Positions 35,676-41,458 of a DNA stretch of 41,458 nucleotides are shown piece after piece. The notes beneath the pieces are model-generated. The model worked only from the letters and a program-made list of their open reading frames with translations. It was not told where the DNA came from and searched no databases. Each line of letters starts with the position of its first letter. Position 1 is the first letter of the stretch. The DNA lies in NCBI RefSeq assembly GCF_027858935.1, contig NZ_JAQIBU010000046.1, forward strand, positions 1 to 41,458, in the 5' to 3' direction. Position numbers and translations under genes: made by a program. Source of the stretch: Oleiagrimonas sp. (GTDB lineage Bacteria; Pseudomonadota; Gammaproteobacteria; Xanthomonadales; Rhodanobacteraceae).

Positions 35676-38171
35676 ATGGCAAAGAACCTGCTCATCGTCG
35701 AGTCGCCCGCCAAGGCCAAGACGATCAACAAGTACCTCGGCAAGGACTTCAAGGTCCTGGCCTCCTACGGACATGTGCGTGACTTGATCCCGAAGGAGGG
35801 CGCAGTCGACACCGAGCACGGTTTCGCCATGAAGTACGACGTCATCGAGCGCAACCAGAAGCATGTCGATGCGATCTCCAAGGAAGCCAAGCTCGCCGAT
35901 TCGATCTATCTGGCCACCGATCTGGATCGCGAGGGCGAGGCCATTTCCTGGCACATCAGCGAGATCCTTCGCGAGAAGGGCCTGCTCGAGGGCAAGATCA
36001 TGCACCGGGTGGTGTTCAGTGAAATCACTCCGCGTGCCATCAAGGCAGCGGTGGAGCATCCGCGCGGACTGTCGCACGACCTAGTCGACGCCCAGCAAGC
36101 GCGTCGTGCGCTGGACTATCTGGTCGGCTTCAACCTGTCTCCTGTGCTGTGGCGCAAGGTGCAGCGTGGTCTGTCCGCCGGTCGTGTGCAAAGCCCGGCA
36201 CTGCGCATGATTGTCGAGCGCGAGAAGGAAATCGAGGCTTTCGACCCCAAGGAGTACTGGACCATCGAAGCCGATCTGTCGCATGAGAATGTCGGTTTCC
36301 GCGCCAAGCTCACGCGTCTGGATGGCAAGAAGTTCGAGCAGTTCGACCTGACCGACGAGGTCACGGCCCATGCCGCGCGCAGGGCGCTGTTGACGGCCGC
36401 CGACGGAATCCTGACGGTGGACGAAGTCAACAGCCGCGAGCGCAAGCGTCGTCCGGCCGCGCCGTTCACGACCTCCACACTGCAGCAGGAAGCGGCGCGC
36501 AAGATCGGCTTTTCCACCAGCCGAACGATGCGTGTGGCCCAGGGGCTGTACGAGGGCGTGGCCATCGGCGAGGAGGGCAACGTCGGCCTGATCACCTACA
36601 TGCGTACCGATGCCACGGCGCTCTCCGAGGATGCGGTCGGCGAGTTGCGCGAACTGATCCGCAAGGATTATGGCGACAAGGCATTGCCGGACGCCGTGCA
36701 GGTGTACAAGGGCAAGTCCAAGAATGCCCAGGAAGCGCATGAGGCGATCCGTCCGACCTCGGCCTTGCGCCGGCCGTCCGAGGTGGCCAGGTATCTTTCC
36801 GACGACCAGCGCAAGCTGTATGAGCTGATCTGGAAGCGTACCGTGGCCTGCCAGATGATCCACGCCACACTGAACACCGTATCGGTGGAATTCCCGGTGG
36901 GCGAGTCCAGTTTTCGTGCCACCGGCACCACCGTGGTCGATCCGGGCTTCCTGGCCGTGTACGAGGAAGGCCAGGACAGCAAGTCCGACGACGACGAGAA
37001 GCGCCGCCTGCCGCATCTGGTCAAGGGGGATCGCGTGCCGCTGGCCGACATCCTCGCCGACCAGCATTTCACCGAGCCGCCACCGCGTTATTCCGAGGCC
37101 AGCCTGGTCAAGACGCTGGAGGAGTTCGGCATTGGTCGCCCGTCCACCTATGCCTCGATCATCCAGGTGCTGCTGAACCGTGAGTACGTCTGGCTGGACA
37201 GCCGTCGCTTCAAGCCCTCCGACGTCGGTCGCACGGTCAGCAACTTCCTGACCGAGCACTTCACCCAGTACGTGGACTATGACTTCACCGCACGCCTGGA
37301 GGATGACCTGGACGCCGTCAGCCGCGGCGACCGGGCCTGGGTACCGCTTCTGGAGAATTTCTGGAAGCCGTTCAAGCAACAGGTCGACGAGAAGATCGAG
37401 ACCGTCGACCGCGGCCAGGCGACCGGCGCGCGCGAGCTGGGCACGGACCCGAAGACCGGCAAGCCGGTGTCGGTGCGCTTGGGTCGCTACGGGCCGTTCG
37501 CGCAGATCGGCACGCGCGAGGACGAGGACAAACCGCAATTCGCCAGCCTGCGTCCAGGCCAGAGCATGCATACCATCGAGCTGGCCGAGGCGCTGGAGCT
37601 GTTCAAGCTGCCGCGAATACTGGGCGAGTCCGAGGACGGCGAGGAGGTCAGCGCAGGCATCGGCCGTTTTGGTCCCTTCGTCAAGCAGGGCAAGACCTAC
37701 GCCTCGCTGCCCAAGGAGGAGGATCCGCATGCGGTCACATTCGAGCGCGCCAGGGAGTTGATCCGCGAAAAGCTGGAGATGCTGGCCAACCGTGTGATTC
37801 AGGAGTTTTCCACCGGGGTGCAGGTGCTCAACGGCCGCTATGGTCCGTACATCACCGATGGCGAGAAAAACGCCCGCGTTCCCAAGGATCGTGAGCCCGC
37901 CTCGTTGACCGAAGCCGAGTGCAATGAACTGCTGGCCGCGGCCCCGCTCCGCAAGCGTCGTGGCGCCGCCAAGAAGGCGACCAAGAAAGCGCCAGCGAAG
38001 AAAACCGCGAGCAAGAAGTCGGCAACGAAAAAGGCCGCAACGAAAAAGACCGCTGCCAGGAAGTCCTCCACCAAGAAGGCTGCAAGCAAGAAGACGCCAG
38101 CCAGGAAAGCCAGCAAAAAGACGGCGGACAAGACTTCAGGCAAGGTCGACGCGTCGACCACGGGACAGTGA
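35676..38171 (+). CDS. topA: DNA topoisomerase I (type IA)
   Basis: The product is 831 residues from the ATG at 35676. It relaxes negative supercoils. The Toprim domain covers about 1-140 (LLIVESPAKAKTINKYLG; ATDLDREGEAISWH), followed by the gate domains with LSAGRVQSPALRMIVER near 170 and the active-site tyrosine near 308 in GLITYMRTDATALS. The region IGRPSTYASIIQVLLNREYV is near 490. Two topoisomerase C-terminal repeats without the four-cysteine zinc ribbons of E. coli follow (YGPFAQIGTREDED; IGRFGPFVKQGKTYASLP; YGPYITDGEKNARVP). The end from about 761 to 820 is an extreme Lys/Ala tail of KKA- and KKT-type repeats, histone H1-like. tsaC starts 18 bases after it. Confidence 0.96.
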   Translation: MAKNLLIVESPAKAKTINKYLGKDFKVLASYGHVRDLIPKEGAVDTEHGFAMKYDVIERNQKHVDAISKEAKLADSIYLATDLDREGEAISWHISEILREKGLLEGKIMHRVVFSEITPRAIKAAVEHPRGLSHDLVDAQQARRALDYLVGFNLSPVLWRKVQRGLSAGRVQSPALRMIVEREKEIEAFDPKEYWTIEADLSHENVGFRAKLTRLDGKKFEQFDLTDEVTAHAARRALLTAADGILTVDEVNSRERKRRPAAPFTTSTLQQEAARKIGFSTSRTMRVAQGLYEGVAIGEEGNVGLITYMRTDATALSEDAVGELRELIRKDYGDKALPDAVQVYKGKSKNAQEAHEAIRPTSALRRPSEVARYLSDDQRKLYELIWKRTVACQMIHATLNTVSVEFPVGESSFRATGTTVVDPGFLAVYEEGQDSKSDDDEKRRLPHLVKGDRVPLADILADQHFTEPPPRYSEASLVKTLEEFGIGRPSTYASIIQVLLNREYVWLDSRRFKPSDVGRTVSNFLTEHFTQYVDYDFTARLEDDLDAVSRGDRAWVPLLENFWKPFKQQVDEKIETVDRGQATGARELGTDPKTGKPVSVRLGRYGPFAQIGTREDEDKPQFASLRPGQSMHTIELAEALELFKLPRILGESEDGEEVSAGIGRFGPFVKQGKTYASLPKEEDPHAVTFERARELIREKLEMLANRVIQEFSTGVQVLNGRYGPYITDGEKNARVPKDREPASLTEAECNELLAAAPLRKRRGAAKKATKKAPAKKTASKKSATKKAATKKTAARKSSTKKAASKKTPARKASKKTADKTSGKVDASTTGQ

Positions 38172-38189
38172 GATTCACCGTTTCCGACC

Positions 38190-38798
38190 ATGACCGAAGC
38201 CACTGCCAGTCCAGGGATCCAGCAGGCCGCCGCCGCACTCAAGTCCGGCAAGGTGGTGGCCTATCCTACCGAAGCTGTCTTCGGGCTTGGTTGCGATCCC
38301 GGCGACCGCGCCGCATTTGAACACCTGTTATCGCTCAAGCAGCGCCCGGCTACGCAGGGTGTCCTGCTGATCGCAGGCGATTTCGAACAGCTGGTGCCCT
38401 ACATCGACATGGACAAATTGCCGGCCGACGCGCTGCAGCGGGTCCAGGCAAGCTGGCCCGGTCCCCATACCTGGATCCTGCCGCGCGCGGCTTCGGTACC
38501 GCCCTGGGTGACCGGGACCCATGCCGGGATTGCCTTGCGCATGACCGCCCACCTGCCTGCAGCACAACTGTGCCGCGCTTTCGGCGGCGCGCTCGTCTCG
38601 ACCAGCGCCAATATCCATGGCCATCCACCTGCCCGTGACGCGGCCACGGCACGCGCCATGTTCGGTGATGAACTGGCGTTCGTCCTGGATGACCCGGTTG
38701 GCGGACTGGATAGGCCCACTTCGATCCGCGACGCCCTGACTGGCGCTATCATTCGCGAAGCAACGCCAACAACGGTGGACTCGACCCAGATCGGGTGA
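38190..38798 (+). CDS. tsaC: Threonylcarbamoyl-AMP synthase
   Basis: The product is 202 residues. The YrdC/Sua5 domain is complete: SGKVVAYPTEAVFGLGCD near 19, LKQRPATQGVLLIAG near 50 (the KxR motif) and GGALVSTSANIHGHPPARD near 131 (the SxN motif). The enzyme makes threonylcarbamoyl-AMP from threonine, bicarbonate and ATP for t6A37 of ANN-reading tRNAs. It lacks the extra C-terminal domain of Sua5, so it is the short TsaC type. It follows topA by 18 bases and is likely in the same transcript, an order often seen with dprA. Confidence 0.94.
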   Translation: MTEATASPGIQQAAAALKSGKVVAYPTEAVFGLGCDPGDRAAFEHLLSLKQRPATQGVLLIAGDFEQLVPYIDMDKLPADALQRVQASWPGPHTWILPRAASVPPWVTGTHAGIALRMTAHLPAAQLCRAFGGALVSTSANIHGHPPARDAATARAMFGDELAFVLDDPVGGLDRPTSIRDALTGAIIREATPTTVDSTQIG

Positions 38799-38844
38799 GC
38801 ACCATGGAACGCAAGTCCCGGACATAGGGCGAGGGAGCGAGCAC

Positions 38845-40206
38845 ATGTCGACAAGCGAAGAAGCCAAAGGCGGGATTTCGCCCCTGCCGCAGCTGCCCTT
38901 GCTGCAGGCAGGCGAGCGTTCGCGCATTGTGGCCTGGTGCGCAGGTGCGCCGGTGCGCGCCGATGTATTTCTGGCGCATGTGCGGCAGGTGCACGGGCTT
39001 ATTCCTCCGGGAACCTGTGTGGTCAATCTGTGCGAGGACCGTTACCACTTCCTGGTGGCGTTCTGCGCCATCGTACTTGCCGGCCAGGCCAATCTGCTGC
39101 CGCCTTCGCGTGCACCGCAGCCCGTGGCCGAGATCATGCTCGCGCATCCGGACTGCCATGTGCTGGCTGATGGCGAGGTGTCGCGGCCGATCGAGGGCAT
39201 GATCCGCATGCCGGCCCTGCATGCCGCCATCGATGCCCTGTTTGAAATACCGGACATCCCTGCCGGACAGATCGCGGTGATCGGCTATACCTCCGGATCG
39301 ACCGGCAAGCCGCAGGCCAACCACAAGACCTGGGGTTCCCTGCATGTCAGCAATGCCGGCAACCAACGCTGCCTCGAGCGTGTGCTGGGGCAGCCGTTCC
39401 ATATCCTGGCCACGGTGCCGCCACAGCACATGTACGGTCTGGAAATGTCGGTGCTTTTGCCCATGCTTGGCACGTCCAGCGTGCATGCAGGGCGGCCCTT
39501 CTTTGCCGCGGATATTGCCGCCGAACTGGACACGTTGCCGCAACCGCGTGTGCTGGTGCTCACACCGGTGCATCTGCGTGCGCTCATGGCCGAGACGGTG
39601 CACTTGCCCGCGCTGGCGGCCATGGTTTCGGCCACGGCGCCGATGCCGGTGGAGCTTGCGCGTGCGGCCGAGGCGCGTTTCGATGCACCGCTGCTGGAGG
39701 TGTTCGGGTCCACCGAAACCTGTGTCTTTGCCAGTCGCCGCACCGCGCAGGAAGATGCCTGGACGCTTTATCCGGGCACGCACCTGCATCCGCAACCGGA
39801 TGGCACACGCGTGGATGCACCGCAGCTGGATGGGCCGGTGACCCTGGCTGACGTGGTCGAACTGTCCGACGACACGCATTTTTTCCTGCGCGGCCGCAAC
39901 ACGGATCTGCTGGAGATTGCCGGCAAGCGGGCTTCACTCGGTGACCTCAACCAGCGTCTTTGCAGTATCGAGGGTGTCGAGGACGGTGTGATGTTCCAGC
40001 TCGATGCCACCGACGCCATGCAGGTGCGCCGGATCGCCGCCCTGTTCGTGGCGCCACGCTTGAGTGAGGCCGAGGTCATGGCACAGTTGCGCCAGATGCT
40101 CGACCCCGCGTTCCTGCCCCGGCCCTTGCGCAAGGTGAGCGTGTTGCCACGCAATGCGGCCGGGAAGTTGCCGCGTGGCACCCTGCTGGACGCGCTCCGG
40201 CACTGA
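38845..40206 (+). CDS. ANL-family adenylate-forming enzyme (acyl/aryl-CoA synthetase type)
   Basis: The product is 453 residues from the ATG at 38845 with GAGGGAG upstream. Core motifs of acyl/aryl adenylating enzymes are present: the P-loop IGYTSGSTGKPQANHKTWGS (near 148-167), FGSTETCVFAS (near 287) with the Glu that contacts ATP, LRGRNTDLLEIAGKRASLGD (near 350) and the catalytic lysine in PRNAAGKLPRGTLLD near the end. At 453 residues it is shorter than typical acyl-CoA synthetases. The short form and the QANHKTW segment resemble AMP ligases of aryl-polyene/xanthomonadin pigment clusters, but none of the other cluster genes are visible here. Substrate unknown. It may instead be a stand-alone ligase. 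Confidence 0.82.
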   Translation: MSTSEEAKGGISPLPQLPLLQAGERSRIVAWCAGAPVRADVFLAHVRQVHGLIPPGTCVVNLCEDRYHFLVAFCAIVLAGQANLLPPSRAPQPVAEIMLAHPDCHVLADGEVSRPIEGMIRMPALHAAIDALFEIPDIPAGQIAVIGYTSGSTGKPQANHKTWGSLHVSNAGNQRCLERVLGQPFHILATVPPQHMYGLEMSVLLPMLGTSSVHAGRPFFAADIAAELDTLPQPRVLVLTPVHLRALMAETVHLPALAAMVSATAPMPVELARAAEARFDAPLLEVFGSTETCVFASRRTAQEDAWTLYPGTHLHPQPDGTRVDAPQLDGPVTLADVVELSDDTHFFLRGRNTDLLEIAGKRASLGDLNQRLCSIEGVEDGVMFQLDATDAMQVRRIAALFVAPRLSEAEVMAQLRQMLDPAFLPRPLRKVSVLPRNAAGKLPRGTLLDALRH

Positions 40207-40215
40207 GGCAGTGCT

Positions 40216-40234
40216 CCCGACGCGCCGGGGTTTT
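40216..40234 (+). terminator. Weak terminator after the ANL gene
   Basis: CCCG at 40216-40219 pairs with CGGG at 40226-40229, followed by G and TTTT at 40231-40234. The stem is short but GC-only. It lies 10 bases after the ANL stop. Confidence 0.4.
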
Positions 40235-40331
40235 CGTTATGCTCTCAAGCTTCGGCAGGGCGCGCGACCTTCGGTCGCGTGTCCGGGCGTCATCTGATGG
40301 CGCCTGTACCTGACAGCATTGGAGTACACCC

Positions 40332-41458
40332 ATGAAAGTCCTGGTCATCGGCGGCGGTGGGCGCGAGCATGCGCTGGCCTGGAAGCTCAAGCAGTCCAAG
40401 CGCGTCAGCGAGGTGATGGTCGCGCCTGGCAATGCCGGAACGGCTCTCGAGCCGGGACTGCGCAACGTGGCCGTGGACGTCAACGATATCGGCGCGCTGC
40501 TGCAGCTGGCCCGTGACCAGGCCGTGGATCTGACCGTGGTCGGACCCGAGGCACCGCTGGTGGCCGGGGTGGTCGACCGTTTCCGGGCTGCCGGCCTGCG
40601 CTGCTTCGGCCCGCGTGCGATTGCCGCGCAGCTGGAGGGCTCCAAAGCCTTCAGCAAGGACTTCCTGCAGCGTCACAATATCCCCACGGCGGGCTATGCC
40701 GTGTTCACGGAGCTGGATCGCGCCCTGACCTTCGTGCGCAAGCAGAAGATTCCGATCGTGATCAAGGCCGATGGCCTGGCCGCCGGCAAGGGCGTGGTGG
40801 TCGCGCTGACGCTGGCCGACGCCGAACAAGCGTTGCACGACATGCTTGGCGGCAAGGCTTTCGGCCAGGCTTCCGCGCGGGTGGTGATCGAGGAGTTCCT
40901 GGAAGGCGAGGAGGCCAGCTACATCGTCGTCAGCGACGGCCATGGTTTCCTGCCGATGGCATCCAGCCAGGATCACAAGCGCCGAGACGAGGGTGACCTG
41001 GGACCCAATACCGGCGGCATGGGCGCCTATTCCCCGGCGCCAGTGGTCACCGCCGAGGTCGAGCGGCGCATCCAGGAACAGGTCATCGAGCCGACTCTGC
41101 GCGGCATGGCCGCCGAAGGCGCGCCGTTCATCGGTTTCCTGTATGCCGGCCTGATGATCGATCGCGACGGTGCGCCGAAGGTGGTCGAGTTCAACGTGCG
41201 CTTCGGGGATCCGGAGACGCAGCCGATCATGCTGCGCCTGCAGTCGGATATGGTCGATCTGGTCGAGGCCGCGCTGGATGGCAAGCTGGAACGGGTGGAC
41301 ATGAAGTGGGACCCGCGCCCTGCGATCGCAGTGGTGCTGGCCTCGGGCGGCTATCCGGGCAAGGTCCGAAGCGGATTGCCAATCCAGGGTCATGACCAGG
41401 ATTTCGGCAACGACGTGAAAGTGTTCCATGCCGGTACCCAACTGGATGATGATGGCCA
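40332..41458 (+). CDS. purD: Phosphoribosylamine-glycine ligase, 3' truncated by window edge
   Basis: About 375 residues are present out of a usual ~425. The ATG at 40332 has GGAG eight bases before it. The protein opens KVLVIGGGGREHALAWKLKQ, the family start. The ATP-grasp domain follows: PIVIKADGLAAGKGVVVA near 144-160, EEFLEGEEASYIVVSDG near 197, SSQDHKRRDEGDLGPNTGGM (nucleotide and substrate loop) and VVEFNVRFGDPETQPIM near 285 (metal-binding Glu and Asn). It makes glycinamide ribonucleotide in purine synthesis. Upstream 126 bases hold a weak terminator and a 7-base hairpin at 40263-40279. purH, the usual partner, is not seen upstream. Confidence 0.96.
   Translation, partial: MKVLVIGGGGREHALAWKLKQSKRVSEVMVAPGNAGTALEPGLRNVAVDVNDIGALLQLARDQAVDLTVVGPEAPLVAGVVDRFRAAGLRCFGPRAIAAQLEGSKAFSKDFLQRHNIPTAGYAVFTELDRALTFVRKQKIPIVIKADGLAAGKGVVVALTLADAEQALHDMLGGKAFGQASARVVIEEFLEGEEASYIVVSDGHGFLPMASSQDHKRRDEGDLGPNTGGMGAYSPAPVVTAEVERRIQEQVIEPTLRGMAAEGAPFIGFLYAGLMIDRDGAPKVVEFNVRFGDPETQPIMLRLQSDMVDLVEAALDGKLERVDMKWDPRPAIAVVLASGGYPGKVRSGLPIQGHDQDFGNDVKVFHAGTQLDDDG

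Noticed and set aside
36081-37730. 549-codon minus-strand frame inside topA
   Set aside because: Antisense to the conserved topoisomerase core; no family features.

Overview
The window looks like chromosomal DNA of a high-GC gammaproteobacterium of the Xanthomonadales, most likely Rhodanobacteraceae (Rhodanobacter or Dyella type). The reasons are the protein flavour of RpoD, TopA (lysine-rich tail), the DprA/LysM/def-fmt neighbourhood, and a quinol-type denitrification module. This placement is inference from protein resemblance only.

Region A (1-7127, + strand) is a tightly packed envelope operon cut by the left edge. It holds the end of a TonB-dependent receptor, a PstS-like binding protein, a YncE-like beta-propeller, a secreted protein with two copies of a domain of unknown function, and a large protein with two PstS-like domains. 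The first four genes overlap by ATGA junctions. No ABC permease or ATPase is present. This is the best candidate in the window for an undescribed system.

Region B (7209-8546, - strand) holds a truncated AlkA-type glycosylase, a DUF488 protein and a SirB-like membrane protein.

Region C (8613-15746) is a denitrification/NO module: nnrS, a DNR-like regulator, a quinol-dependent nitric oxide reductase (norB/norZ), a copper nitrite reductase (nirK) and an FNR-like regulator carrying Fe-S cysteines. FNR/DNR-type boxes sit about 42 bases upstream of plausible start sites for nnrS and norB. The FNR-like and DNR-like proteins probably read oxygen and NO and drive these genes. The module ends at a decayed IS3-family element lying against a tRNA gene with a CAU anticodon.

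Region D (16398-20116, - strand) is core chromosome: tRNA, rarD, rpoD with a strong terminator, and dtd.

Region E (20221-30051) is a surface-glycan/lipid A block: an LpxL-type acyltransferase, two GT39-type membrane glycosyltransferases, a CDP-glycerol-transferase-like protein, three GT2 enzymes and a UDP-glucuronate decarboxylase. It probably builds or decorates LPS core or another cell-surface glycan.

Region F (30096-41458) is housekeeping: rsmB, fmt and def on the minus strand, divergent from a LysM protein, dprA, topA and tsaC on the plus strand. These are followed by an ANL-family adenylating enzyme and the start of purD, which runs off the right edge.
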